From the NCBI GenBank assembly GCA_013398615.1, contig VZSR01003807.1, positions 1,335,180 to 1,399,179 of the forward strand: a DNA stretch of 64,000 bases. The letters are read 5' to 3'. The stretch is from Brachypodius melanocephalos (taxonomy: Eukaryota > Chordata > Aves > Passeriformes > Pycnonotidae). This document shows, piece after piece, positions 20,728 to 35,700 of this stretch. Each line of letters opens with the position of its first letter. Position 1 is the stretch's first letter. The translations under genes were made by a program, and so were the position numbers. The notes under the pieces were generated by a model. It was not told where the DNA came from. It made no database searches and saw only the letters and a program-made list of their open reading frames with translations.

Positions 20728-23700
20728 CTAAAAAGATATAGAAAGCTCATTAATTTTCTTTAAAACATTAAAAACCCACTGATTATTCTACTTAAAACAT
20801 TTAGCGAAGCCTACGTTTTGTCCTGCATTGACATGTGGCAAAAAACACAACTGCATACACTGTAAACTATTAAAAATTTGCCTCCAACTTTGCTCAGTTA
20901 AGTCTCTCGGTTACAGAAGTGTCTTGCAGGGAAATATTTCACCGTCTTCTAGGCAACTTGTAACTAAAGCCAGCTGGAAGTTTCCCAGTGAAGCAATCAG
21001 AAAGAGAAACGTGGCTGTAGTTGGTTTTAATGCATTGATTTCAACTGATTCTTTTTTTTCCAACTCCAAATGAAGTTTCTGGGCAGTACTTTAAAGATTA
21101 ACGTGAATACATCCACGAAGAGCCAATAGCGTGACGGTGAAAGCATCTCATCAGGCTGCAAGAGCCTGTGGTTCTAGCCTTGAACTTCCTGGGAAACAAA
21201 AACAACTCTACAATTACAGAGGTTGCTAGAAGTAATTTCTTAGTCAGGACATCTATCACTCTGAAAATAAGAAAAGTATGGCCATGAAAAAACTAAGAGT
21301 GAAGTGGAGCAGAATAATCTGGATCTAACTAAAACCATAATGAAGTGATTCTGAAAAGGTGTTTGCTGCTGGAACTCTTTGTAATAGTCACATGTACCAA
21401 AATATCTCCCAAATGATTATGAATAATATGTCCCAGTTCAGCTTAAATTCACACTGCAGTGATGGAAAAAAAGAACAAAAGCTCAACCCCAGGCAAAAAC
21501 TGACAAATAATAGTTTTCGTTAGTAGGATTTCCACAGTTCCATCCAATTGTGATTAGCCTAATATCTGAGAAAAGCATTTGCTAACACACAAGCAGACTT
21601 AATCTATCTGTTATAATGCATCAACAGCATCTGCTCATTAACAAGATCAATGACAACTCCTTGGCAATGATAAGGACTCTTAGTTGGAAGTTTGTTTATA
21701 TCTAGATATAATTTTTAGAAATAAAGGAGTACAAAATAGTATGCTTATACAATTTAATGCAACTACTAGACACTTCCTGGAATATTTTCTTCTGTGTTTT
21801 GCTATTTAAAATTTTATATTTGGCACTGAAGAGCACTTAGAGTTGTGCAGCACAACAAATCAGGCTGGCATCCTCACAGGTCCTGGGAACAGACCCTGAC
21901 CATGCAGAAAGTCAAGGCTGGAGACATCCCAACAGAAAGCAAACAAAAGAAGGGCCATTACAGAAGTTTCTGCCAGACTTAAGTCAGGCCCCTGCCCTCT
22001 TATCTGTAAACACAGTGTTTCTTCTTAATGTTACCAAGCATAGAGCACTACTTGAATTTTTAGTTGTAAGAAATAAAAGCTTTGTATTTGTATAAGAAAA
22101 GACAGGAAACCATGCATTGCTGAAGTGGTATCTATAATCACCAAGGTCTGAAAACATCTCTTTTATACAAATGTGAAAACACAAAGCTAAAACCCAAACC
22201 CATACCAACAAAGCTTTCAAGACCAAAATCTGAGTCAAGTTCCCGTTCCTCTTCCATCTCCCTTCCAAAACCATTAATAATAATAATAAAAGTCGTTTCT
22301 CATAACTTACTTGTTCTCCAAAATACTCAACGTCTAGGGCCAGCTGCAGTCGGATTTTGTTATCATCACTCATGCCCCCATTTGTACCAACAGGGTTTGA
22401 AGTTGCAGTTCTTCTGGCTTGCTTCAACCTTTTCAGACTCTCCTCCATTTTCTTAACAGAACTGAGCACATCAGATACAGTTTCATAATACCTAATTAAA
22501 ATTAAGGAAAGTTAATGAGAAAGAAAATATTCCACTTAACAGAAGAGCCTACTTCATACAACAGAAGGACATCACTGGCCCTGCTGAACAATGCCAGAAG
22601 GAGTGGCTTCCCTTGCAAAGAAGCTACTTATTACCATTATCATTTAATCAGTATTTCCATTATTAGTTCCAGAGGTTAACCAAAGATTACTGTTCAATCT
22701 TGAAGACCCCTCATGACAACATTTTTGACTTGTTCAAGATGTTTGTACTCAATAGTGACCAAAGAATGCAATTGCTCAATTTTAAACAGTCAAAATCAGC
22801 CCCTCTTTACAATCAACAGAATATTGAGCAAAACTGCTTTTACCAACAGGACAGGAATAACAGCCTGACAGACCAAAACCCACATATTTTTAGGCAAGTA
22901 ATAAAAGTGTATATCAGAGTGCACATGTGCACACTAGTCAGAAATGCCTATTTCTAAAATGAAGAAACTGATTTAAACAGAAGTCTCAGGAAGCCGGCAG
23001 GAAAAGTCAAAAGCAGCCTAACCCTAATTTAGAAATGGTAGAGATAAAATAAAACACCACTGCCCACAGAGTGGGATCCACATTAAATAAAACACAGAAC
23101 CAAACAAAATACACACATCAACTACCCAACAAAAAGTTCAAAAAGCCTTATGGACTGAAATCCCATGCCTAAATGGGAAGAGCGTATCATACAAATTAAC
23201 AGATGCCTGGGACAGTGAGTTAAGAAGAGAAAAAACGAAATCAATGGGAAATTGAAAGATCCATGAGAGAAGTTACTAGACTCAGCTGTGTTCTGTAATT
23301 TGCTAAAACATCTAACTTTCAAAAAGCCTCTCTATGAAAACTATTAGTCTAAGAAGGGCAAGAGTTGAAAGAATCTTCCTAATGATTATTTTTAAACAAG
23401 GAGGCAACAGAAATCAGACAAGCTTTTTAAAAGGATAATTAGATAGGGATGACTAAAGAAAAAGTGCTTGCCAGTGCCATGGAAACTTGTTTCACAACAC
23501 CATTCTGTGAAAAGCAAAAGTATTCCAGTAAGTCAGTCGTGTCCTCTTTTCATATCTTGGTATTTCCTAGTCCCACTCACTTGTGATTAATTCCTACTCC
23601 TGCTCTACTCCCAAATCCTTCTGCCATTTAAGCAATTTTAGCCCCCAGTGATTTTTAACTAGTTTATGCTCTTTTCTGTTTTTTTTCATTTGGATGCAAG

Positions 23701-26700
23701 AATGTATTATCACAGCAAGAAATTTATTATTTGCATCTGTATTCTCAATAAAGAAACGACAATATTCCTCCATTTAAGAAATACAGGTTTTTTGACTTGT
23801 CTCTTGTCAGTAAGGATAAGATATTTTAGAACAAAATTATGAAAATAATAGCAACAAACCATGAAAACAGAATTTGACAGAAAATTCTAAGGAATTAAGA
23901 AATGAACCTGCCAGTCTTACTGGTGTTTAACCACTGCCCCCGTGTTTAACCTAGAACTTAATACAGTTTTGGAAAGCGAAGAATTGCTTTCTAGGGGGAC
24001 AAAAAAGCTCTGATTGGGTCCAAGGAACTACATAACAGCTGCTTTACGTGGTTTCACCAGATTTACTGAAGCTTTAAAAGCAAGACTAACCAGGCACAGA
24101 GATACAGAGCAACAGACAAGAATTCACCCTAAGATATTTTAGCTCAATAACCTTGAGTGGCATCAGATTACAGGAATCTTTGCAGTTCTTTAGCAATGTT
24201 ACTTAAATGCTGAGGGTTACCAATTAGCTTATTTCTATGCACTAAAAACTGGTTAAGAGACACCAAGGTTGAAAAAAGAGGTTTTGTGCAAAATGAAGAC
24301 GACCAATGCAGTCAAGACCAACCTAAACTTAGCCTTGTTCAAAATACTTAAGAACAGTAGGTGAAGGTGCAAAATTGTCTCACATTTTAAGTCTATTCTG
24401 AAAGGTACCAGAAAAGGAAGAGTAGGGAGGCATAAGGAGGCAAAGGGCAAAAAAGAACTCGTGTTCTGACTATGGTTTAAAACCTCAGTATCACTATGTG
24501 GTTAAATCTCAGAAAAAAATTCATCTATGCTCAGCAGCAGCCAACAGACAATATAGTATGGGAAGAATTATTAGGAAAAACCATGTAAGGACAGACAGAA
24601 AGCACACATTATACTTCAATCTGCATAGATTCTTCTGATATCATCTATGGTCAGAAAGGTCAAAGAAAAACACCAAAGCAAAACTATAAAGATGGGAAAA
24701 GGAAAAAAAAATTCAGCAAAATAGGCTAAGGTGACTGTTTATTTTTAGGCAAGGTTAGAGATATAAAAAAATCATAGCTACCACAAAGAGTAAATTGTCC
24801 AGAACTCAAAAAGTAGGGGGTATCCTGTGAAATTTTCTGGCAGAACTTTCAGACAAAAACAAGTATTGTTGTCTCATGTTACATGCTTTAACTGGCACAA
24901 CTCACGGAATGCAACATTCCTGCTCATATTTAAAATACAGCTAAACAAATGGAGAAAAATCCAATAAAGAACCTAATGCATATGACTATTCATGTTCAAA
25001 AGCCCTAAAGATGCTAACCAGGAAACAGAAGGTCTGCTCAAGAAAGTATTGCTTTATGATTGCCTTATTAAAACTGTGAACAATTAGCTCTTCAGCATTT
25101 TAAAAGGCTCAAAGCTTTTTTTTTTAACCCACTAAAAAGTTGGATAATCATTACATACATTAAAAAAGTCAAAGGACAGTAGAACTCAAGTTCTTGAAAA
25201 TTCAACCACTGTTCATTGAAAGTAACATGAGGCTAAGGTCTCACATCAATTATGAAACAAAATGTACATCTTTAGCTCACTGTTGCACTCCCAGAACTAA
25301 CCAATTTTTCAAACGCCCTATACACCATGTCATGGTTTGCACAGATCTGAGCAGGAGCCAGGTCTTTGGATTATCTGCCCAGCTTTTCATCTGCTGAATA
25401 CACAACATAAGAGTAAATCCAAGGAAATATATCCCAACTAAGGAGTGCTGCATTTTGATTTTCTTTACAGTTCTGTTAATTCATAGTGTTTTGGGGGTTT
25501 TTTGTGCTTGTTCAATGGACATTGGAGTTTTTAACTAAGGCAAACAACGGTATGTTTGGTTCTCTGTATGGTTCTCTTACTTCTGTGTGCTTTCAGAGAG
25601 AGCACCTTCCAACCACTGATGAATCATGGGCTGCTTCAAGGTATCCCTGTAGTCATTCTGCAGTCGGTAGAAGGGCTTAAGAGCACTGTCAACATAAGGT
25701 GAAGCTTTAGTTGGCACCTCCTGGTAGATGACAGGGAAACAAGTCGGGGAAGAAAGAACTGGTCATTTACTTACTGAAAGTATCAACACCCAATTCTAGC
25801 ACATGTAAAAAATGCTAAGCCTGTACCTAAGCAAAGAGATACATAAACCATTTAGGACAAGTCAATGAAGAGACATTTACGACAAGTCAATGAAGAGATC
25901 ATTATACACAGGAAAGACACCATCACAAAATTATTCAGCAGCATTATATAGCATGATATAATATAGAACAAGGTTCAAAACACCCAAAGCTTTTTCAGAG
26001 ATGCATGTGGCCAGCCATTCGTATTACCAGGGTATGATCCTGAAAGCTCTTTCTGCTCATGGTGATTCCAGAGAAAGCTGAGCAGACTCAGTGTCCAAAA
26101 CAGACTACTACAGCTTTGTTAAAATACCTACAGCTTTGTACTATACTTCACTAGGTTGAAGTCATTGTCATGGGCTCTCATGTCAAGCACATACAGACAG
26201 GCCTGAAGAACTCATAACCATCTCAGCACAGGCCCTTCTGAGATTTATTTTTTTCATTTACAAGCAGCACTGACCTTGTTGGTTCTCCTATATAATCTTG
26301 GAACTTCCAGTGCACTCTTCAGGTATGCAAAGGAGGACTCACTGAGATCCTGGATAATCTTGTTATTCAAGGTAGGCACACAGGCTGATAGAGAAGCCTT
26401 TGAATCTTCCAAAGCTCCTATTAAAGTAAAAATGCTGAAGTTTAAACTGAGCTACCCTGCCCAATCACAACACAGATTATATGAATCCCCTCATCCTCCT
26501 AATCACACTCACTGACTGGTGTCAATTACAGGATATGCTTACCAAATAAATATACACCAGTAATTTATAAAACACTGCCAGTAATACCAACCATTCCTCA
26601 GCCAGAAACACAGACAGAGGCATGGAAAGACAAATGGAGTAAAGCAACATTTCCCAGATTCAAAGTTTTTCCAGTATTACCAATGAAGCAAGGGCTTGAA

Positions 26701-29700
26701 TCAAAAGGATTTGACCTTCCAAAGAAACTGTGTGAAATTCTCTCTAAATTCCCTGTGAAATGACTGGAATATGTTCAACTCAAAGCCGTGATTGGCAACA
26801 GACCATGTAATGAGCAGGGGATGTGCACAAGCTCCTACATCTCTAATAGACTTGGACATCTACAATAGTTCTGATTTAGAGATTTCAGTGGGATTCATGA
26901 TGCAGAACTTCTGGCTATGCTTGCAGACAGGGGCTACTCCACTCAGGCAGCTACATGCCTAGCTTTAATTATTAAATTAAAATCAAACTCCGTATTTCAC
27001 ATAAAGAATGATCAGATTAAAAAAACCCCAAACAAATGAACAAACGAGACAAACACAAAAACCAAATCAACCCAAAAACCCTGAAAGAAAAAAGGAGGCT
27101 AAAATATTGAATTGCTGCATTTAACTATGATACTACGATAACCCTCTGCCTCATGATTCATCAGGTCTGAGAGAGAAGCCATTCTAGAAAAACATTTTCG
27201 TTTCAGCTGGATAATGGAAAGCTTCTTCTTATGTTTTCTTTCCCAATTCTTTCAAAAGTTCAATGATATGAATCTTCTAGGATGAAGTCCTCACTTTATG
27301 GAGAAAAATCCTAAAAGCACTTTAGACCTCAATTTTAATGGTTAAACATTTTCCAGACTCAGAAGGTTTGTTCAAGATTGTTTCTATTTAACAATTTGAA
27401 CAGAAGGCAAAGTTTCATTAAGTATTTTCATCCTAAACAATGAAACTGTAAAAGCTGATTTCAATTGTTTGGCAGAGGGGATTTGGGAGAAAGCAGAAGG
27501 AGCCTCTCAGCTTTACCTGCAATGCAAGATATATTCTTGAAGCCAATCAATTCAAGCTTTGGTTTAATCATGTCTAAGATGTCAGGAATCTGAAAAAAAA
27601 ACAAAACCAAAAAACCAAGAGAGATATAGTCATGTTATAAACATTTTATTTACTTTTTCTACATCCTGTAAGTTGGAAGTGCACCCCAAGACACCCTCAA
27701 TTTCTATGGTTTTACTGCATTTCTGTGCACTCAACACCAGAAGGTTACAATATGCACAGGAATTTAGGTTTAGACACTAAATCCTCTATATTACTATTGT
27801 ACTCAGAGGAAATGATATAGAATTAATAAAATCCACCTGCAATTTACAACTTCACAAATTACAGAAAATTCAACCTTACTGAAAATGAATACACAGGAAT
27901 CACCCCTACTGGGAGACAATTAACACCATATATCTCTCCTGAAGATTCTGGATCATTAATCAAGTATAATCATGATGATAAAACCTTTTCCAACCTCCAA
28001 GACTAAAACCAGCAAACACTTAAAAGAGAAGATAACATTAAAGCAGAATGTTGTATCATACTCCAAGCTGCAATAGAGACTTTACTAGAAAAGCGAAGAT
28101 TGGCACAGTGACACTTCACACCAAAAGTTTGTAGAAAGGTATTATTTTAGGAGTTAAGTCCAGCAGCTACTGATAAAAATAATTTAAATACCTGAGGTGG
28201 TTTGTCTATAATCTGCCATTCCAAATAAGCACAGAGTAGGCCACGTATTTCACGTATCAGACACCCCACATATTAGCATTTAAGATTTTTAAAAAATTAT
28301 GGTACATTATTTTAAACAATTTAATGCCCTTACAAGATGCCAAAAACATCAATGAAGGTTCTTTCTAAGTAAGTCAAAAGCACAAACCCGATCCTGGAGT
28401 TTGTCCAGATCTGCAGCAACATGTATCAGCTGAGTACTAGATATAGAAGACAATGGCAGAGTTTCTGGAGAAGATCCATTCTCTTGGTCCTCACTGGGGT
28501 TGAGGCTTAAAGAAGATTCCTTTCTACCAACTGGCACAGGTTTTTTGCTTTCCTTTGTATTCTCACTGGAAATGGGCCTTACAGAAACCTGAAACATCAA
28601 ACTGAAGTGTGAACCCTAGCAATAGTGAAGGCAGTTAAAGCTGGATAAAATGAAACAGTATATAAAGGATTTGTAAGACTTGAGCATTAGAATGCCACAC
28701 CTTCAAGGGATGTACTAATACCATTACTAAATTATGTTAAAAGTAAATTAAAAATAAATTTGAGTGCATTACAAAGCTGGACAATTTAGAACAAATTTGT
28801 CTAACTAAGGTTAGTAGAGGGCAGTCCAATCCTGCTGTCAAATAACTCTTTTCTCCCACCTCCTCAAGCTCCCTGCTCTCAGGCAAGTGCTTCCCCTGAC
28901 AACTCTGTAAAACAAGAGTAGTCTCTGGTACTTATCAGTACTTTCCATGAGCTAATTTAGCTGAGAAAGCTAAGTCACTGAGTCACAAAAGAAATTATAA
29001 ATGGAGATCTTACTGCTGTCTTCAACTACTGAAGGAGCATGTACAGAGAAGACAGAATCATATTTTTCCTTGAGGTACAGTGTCAGAGTAATAGGCAATG
29101 GATATGTACTGTAGCAAGAGAAATTCTAATCAAATAGGAGGAAAAGGCAAATAGGAAGAAAATGCAATCATTCATTGGACCAGGGCTCCCAGGAAAGAGT
29201 GCAATCACCATCTTTGGATATACTCAAAATTCAACTTAAGAGGCTCTGCACAACCTGTGCAGTGCTACTTTTTATAAGCCAAACTTATGAACTGCTTGAA
29301 AGTTAAAAACCATTAACTTCACAAAAACATTCTTAAAAAGAGATCACATACTTTGCTTCAAAAAGTCTCTTTTTGATGGACATATCTCATGACCAAGCTA
29401 TTAAAGCAGGCTGCTCTCTCACCTCGCTGATGAACACAGAGTAGCGTGCCAAGATCTGCAGGCTGAGCTTCCACAGGCGGTGCGCTAAAAGCGGTAAAAA
29501 CATCTGATCTGACCAGCACCTCACAAGACTCGTCCAGACCATGTGAGTGGCCAAGAGACAGAACGAGCTCCCAGCTAGAAATGATTAGGCAACAAAGGTC
29601 AAGTTCCTAAGCATGTTTTTAAAAGAAGCAGCATCAGTGTAATTGCACTATTCAAGATTTTAAAAAGCCAAGTCTTCCTAAAAGATACAATCACAAGATA

Positions 29701-32700
29701 GAAATGTACTAACCACTGCCCGAAACAAACTCTTAAAATACTATATCCTCAATGCTTTAGATTTCAAATTCCACCAAAGTCTTGCTGTAGCTGTGCAGGC
29801 AAAAGCAAGAAATGAGAATCTGCCCGCAATAAAGGCAGAAACAGCTTGGCCAAATAATTCACTGCAGGAAATAACATTTCCAAAATAATTTTTGGCAGTC
29901 TTTTGAAGAAGTTACATTAGATATGCCTGCCAGCCATAACATAATACTCCCTTAGCACTAAACTATTGCTCCTCTCCCAGTTATATGAGATAGTTGCTAT
30001 AAATATTTATTTAAAACATTGTACAAATATCCATTTTTAAACAAAATACTTTTAAAGCAGTTTACACAGTAACATTTTAGAGAATACAAATAGGAAGATA
30101 AAGCATGTGTCTGCAAGTTCCAGGCCAACGCCTTGAAGTGGTAAGATTTGTACGTTTTGCCTCCACTAGGATTTTTTTCTCCTGGTTTGCTTCAGAGGGC
30201 ATGTGTGGATACACACATACAGACATTTAGCTGGCTCATAGCTATCTTCTTCATAAGTATTTACTCTGTTAACTGAAATTAGTTCTTCTGATTACAACAT
30301 GCTTCTAATGAATCTATCAGGTTATACCCTTCCTGTGTCCTCATAAATCAATGTCTGTTTTTGGATCAGACATCAACACTATGAATGACAGCAAGCCTAA
30401 ATGCTGCCAACAGACAGTCATTTTCACCTCTACACAGTGCTACAACAATTAAGAAAAATATGCCCCAGTAACACAGCATAGCCTTTAGGTTGTCACTTGG
30501 AGGATGTCAAATGCCAACAGCTCCTTCTTGCACTGAGGGGATGGTTCCACAAGTACGCTAATGACAGCTGCTAAAGAGGGGGGTTTTAGTAAGCAAAGTG
30601 ATCACTCAACAGAATTGTCACATTGCCATCTCTATCACAATGTTTTATACTGTTTGATCAATTAATCAGAAATCAGGAAGCTCATGTGAACCATGGGATG
30701 CATATTACTGAATACTCAAGAGACAGAGTCATCACTGACCTATACAACTGATTCCTTCACAATATTTTTTTGCAATGAAAGTTTACCTGGTGCTTCCTCT
30801 AGTGTATCTGAAAGTGCTTCTTCTAAGGCCCCTGCTATTTCTCTGAATCTGAGAGAACGAAAAAATTTGAATATCACAATTCAACAGTTGCTTACATTGA
30901 TGCCTAAATATTTTTCAATGTTTACTTAAGTATTATTTCAATGTGCTACCAATGGTCATACACAGATTTTAAACCTGTGGTTATTTTTGCCCAACTTAAT
31001 ACCAGCATTCAAACACTTGAAAGAGAACTTCTGACATTTTATAGGCACATACATAGCTTATACTTGTGATATTATTAAAGTCATGGTTGCAAACATTTTC
31101 AAAATCACAGCTGACAGAGTGACAAGTCCTCAGCTTTTGGAGGAGGGAAGCTTTTTGTTTTGTTACTGTTTTTAAACTAAAAGCAAACAAATTGACACAT
31201 ACTTTCTTTAACCTTCACATACATCACCTGATAGTGGAGCTCCAGCTTTCTACATGTTTGTTAATGAGCAGTAGCATAAGGTTCTGCTAACAATTCTGTC
31301 CCTAATAAAAACCAATAGTTCCTCAAGGACATGTGGGGGTTTTTTTAATTCCCTTTTTAAAAATACCCTTTTTAAAAAAATTCCCCATTCAAGCAAAAAA
31401 AAAACACAAAAAACCCACAACAAAATGACTCCTCCAAAATTTTTTGGGTATAACAGCAGAAGTTATTAAAACCTCTGATACTTGTCCATACTTGCATCAT
31501 TTTAAGCTCCCCTGTAGACAGGAAGTTCTGTTGTCACTGGTTTCCTCTTTTTTGCTTTTATGTGCATCATATAGTAACTCTGCAAGTCTATCAAACTTAC
31601 TAATTACAAACCGTAGGGTTTCTCTTAAAGTCTCTCAACCATCATTTCCAGATCAGGACAGGGGCTCACCTAGCTTTTCTTGTTCAAACTCCTAATGGAC
31701 TAAGATGAGTATTTAGCAACTAAACATGTTTGTGAAATGGCTTCAAAACCTCAGTTCTGCCTATGCACTGCTTCCATCAACAGAGCAGTGTCTTTAAGTC
31801 TTATGGTGAAAAGGATCAGAGAACACAATTTTAATGACGACGTAATTTTTGTTGAGTATTTCTTACGTAGGAAATAATTTCCCCAATGTGGAGTTCACTA
31901 CAGTTCCACAATCAGCTGTACTGACATAACAGTATGAAAGAATGAAACACAAGAAAGAGTTACTGGTGCTGTTTGTGTCAGCACTGCTACAGAAGAAATG
32001 CCTGAACGTCTCTCTGTTCCACAAAGGGTCATTTCTAAAGGCTTTAGTAATGGCTGATTTTTTGGGGAATTTCTGTAATTGAAAAAAGAAAAAACCAAAC
32101 AATCTTAAATGCCAAAGTGTGAGGTAGCAGTTCAATATATAACTATAAATGCCAAAGTGTGAGGTAGCAGTTCAATAAAAATATTGTATGACTTAAATGG
32201 TATTAACACACATCAACAGAAAGCTTCCCTGATATATATAATCAATATGTTGCATTATTTTCACAATTATGCACTACAGAATTAATGGGCACTTGAGTTA
32301 GCAGATTATTTCAATATAAAGGAATAATATGGTTAAAGATAAATCAGTTGCTGTTATCCAAACATTTCCCAAAATAGTACACTATTTAGACTCACAGTAA
32401 TCTTGGATTAAAGGAAAATGATTTTTTTAAGTGTTTTAATCAATCAGAGCTCAGAATAGCTAATGGGAAACATTTTTGAAGAGAAATAATATGCTGAAGC
32501 TCCATTTCAATTCTATGAGGAAGATTATCAAAGTTTGATCAACTGGTCTCCTACTAGAAAAGCTGCACTTGAAACAAAAAGGGCAGACACAGAGAACTGT
32601 TTATGATATATATCTGTTAAAAGGTTCATGATGGCTGCAGTTCCACGGACACTTTCAGTCTGTGCACCACTATGGAGTGAATACTTCTGCCCCTTCCCTT

Positions 32701-35700
32701 GGGCCAGCATGAATATTTGCACAGTTAAGTGGTTTGGGAAAATTGACTGGAGTTGAACATCAGTCTTTTTTTGTCCTAAATAACAGATCCTTATCAGTTC
32801 ACTACACAGCTGCAGGAGCAGATGTGCAAACAAAAAACAAACCAGGGTAACAGATGCCGTGACTACTGTTTTACAAAACACCATGAACCACCGAAACACC
32901 AAGGCCCAGCTCCCAGTGAAACACTCTTGTCACTTATATAACTCTACCACTCCTAAGACTCCAGGATGGAATTTTTCAGCACAAGTGTAGATTCCCCCTG
33001 GATTAAAGAAACTGTATAAAAGTGACTATGGTAGTATTATTTTCAATTACAGAATTGTGCCATAAAAAAGCCCACTAAAGTGATTCAGGTTAAAAATAAA
33101 TATCAATTTTCTTCCCCATCTTTTGGAAATTACACTTTTTTTTTTCCTTCTTTTTTAAGAGCCTCTCAGAAGCCTTTGGACCAAGAGAGATCATACATGG
33201 CACACTTGGGTCATAGCAGACTTCATCAATGGTTCCTTGCCTGAAGGGTTGCTCTCCAGCCCTACAGTCAGACCTATAGACTACACTTTCTAAAAATACA
33301 TTTCTATATTCTATTTCGTTCATTAAAATTCTGACATTACTAAAATTAAAACAGGGCTTTCTTGGGTCTTTCTGTTCTTTTTTAGCTTCAAGGTCTGTAA
33401 AAGGAAATATTACAAATATATCAAACCTGCTAGTAAAACAATCTAGAAGTTATTACTTAGCTCCTCAGGAATAGGGAATAGGAGGACAATCTTTGGGAAA
33501 GCAATGTTGCAAGACCCAGCACTTTAAAGAGTACATCCTGTGAGACAAAAAGAATGTCAAAACAGTAAAGGAGTTCTTTTTGTTCTTTAGTCTTTTAGCT
33601 CTATATGTCTAAGAAAAAAAAATTCCTCCCTCACATTAAGTATTCCTCCAGATTTGCTCACGTAGCATCTTTCAACATATAGCTTAGTTTCAGGGACACT
33701 GGAGAAAAAGAATTTGAAACAAGAGCTCAGAACTTACATCTGCTCCTGAAAGTCTTATGAGCAGCTTATCAAACCTGGTGTAACAACACAGTACATATTG
33801 AAAAGTAGTTACGAGTTTTTTTGCTAAATTGTTGAAGGATATATTAAAGTTGACATAGTAATTAAATTCTTAGTTTGATTTCCACTATGATTTGTTGACG
33901 AATGAGACTTTGAGCAATAAGGAGGTGTGACCTTAAGCCAGGTCATCTTGCCGTGACTAACCTCTGCTCTTGAAAGAGTGAACAAAAAAATACAGGCCAA
34001 CCTTATTTGAAAATACACAGGCAAATTCCATTTGTTGTTGAAGCTGTGGTAAGAGGGATGAGCTCTTAACCGTTTCACGCTGGCCTGGGAGCCACACTGT
34101 CGTTCAAATTTCTGTACGAAATCCATACTGGTGGTGTATTTCTGCAGGGAGAGAAGGAGCATTCTGATCACACAAAGGCTCCCAGCAAACAAGGAAGGCC
34201 ACCACCCATCCAGTAGAACTCTTGTATCATGCTACAAGTAAGCTCGAGGTTGAGGATGGGCTGACACTGCCCCTCAACACCTAATCATCCAAGGCTAAGA
34301 GCCTGGACTGCAGTGAAACCAAAACCAAAAAAAGTGTTACTCTATGGTAACAAAAGCTAGCCCAGGGCAATTTAAAAAAGCATAAAACTGTCCCAGTACG
34401 CTGACCAAGCAGAACTGATCAGAGATTCGTGAGTATTTCTAAACTCAATCACTGACTGGGGTGGTGCTGCACAGTACTAACAGAGCCAGGTGCAGCAGAT
34501 AAAAGTATACAACAAAGAGAAACAATCTCTATGAAGGAATGAAACTCAGAAGTACACATAGACAACCACACACGGGAATGGAAGCACAGTATTTTTGTAT
34601 CTTATACAGGACCTCTATTATAAGAATTTCTGGATCTATTTCCCTAAAAATATTCGGCAAATATCAAACACATGCAGAAGAACTATAAACAATTTCAGAT
34701 GAACTAACTTCATCCAGCGTATACTTCTAATAAGATGTTTATGAATAGTATTAAGTTGGTTGCAAGCAAAAAAAAAATACATCAATCCCCACACACTGTG
34801 GATTTGGTCTCAACAGTATGAGAACACTGAAAATAACGAGATGATAAATTAAACCATGCATAAAGCAGGCCAAACATTTGGGGAAAACCAGAAGTAAAAC
34901 AGTACAAAAAATGTTACTGCATACAAAATAGACCTTGCTAACAGACCACAAAACTTATGTAAATGAATTTAAAATCAAAACACGACTGCAGTTAAAATTA
35001 TTTCTCTGGAATGAAAACTAGTTTGGTTTCTGTGCAAGTTTCTTCTATTAAAAAAAAAGGAAACAGTCATAAACCCTATCATACAGTCTCATAAATTCAC
35101 TATTGAATTAACAAAATAAGCCCGACTGAATCTCTCGGTGCTTCTGACTTCACTGCAGCGTTAGTGTTCAATCCACAATCCAGAGCACTATGGGAGTGAC
35201 GTGATTTTGCCTCTTGTGAAGCAGTAAAATGTTATCAGGAGAAACCCCTGCATTGCTGCTTAGAAGGTCTGCTCTCAAAAACTCTCCCGTGATCAAAGGA
35301 CATGAGCTGCCACGGGGATGGTTTTGTATTTTGTATCTCAGTAAGTTCATAACTTTCTGTTAAAGGTGTAATTATGGAAAATCGTTCTTGTGACTTGGCA
35401 GTTTCAGTGCCAAGACAGTATTCTGAAAAGCGCACAAAAAAGCTTTTAAGCAACTTCTTTTCTCCTAACCTGGTTGTATTTATAACACAATGGACTCATA
35501 AAAGGTATGGGAGGAGTCAGACCGAGACTGAATGACAGATCAGCTCTTTTTCAGGCCTTCTTTCCTAGATAATAAACTCAGCACTGTAAAAAGGCAAACA
35601 AGCTGTTAATGCTCTGCTACCCTAAGTGTAAATCAGAGATATAAACCAAACACTCTATAAAGACCTGTCACTTTCAAAAAGAAGGCACCTCAAGAGACAT

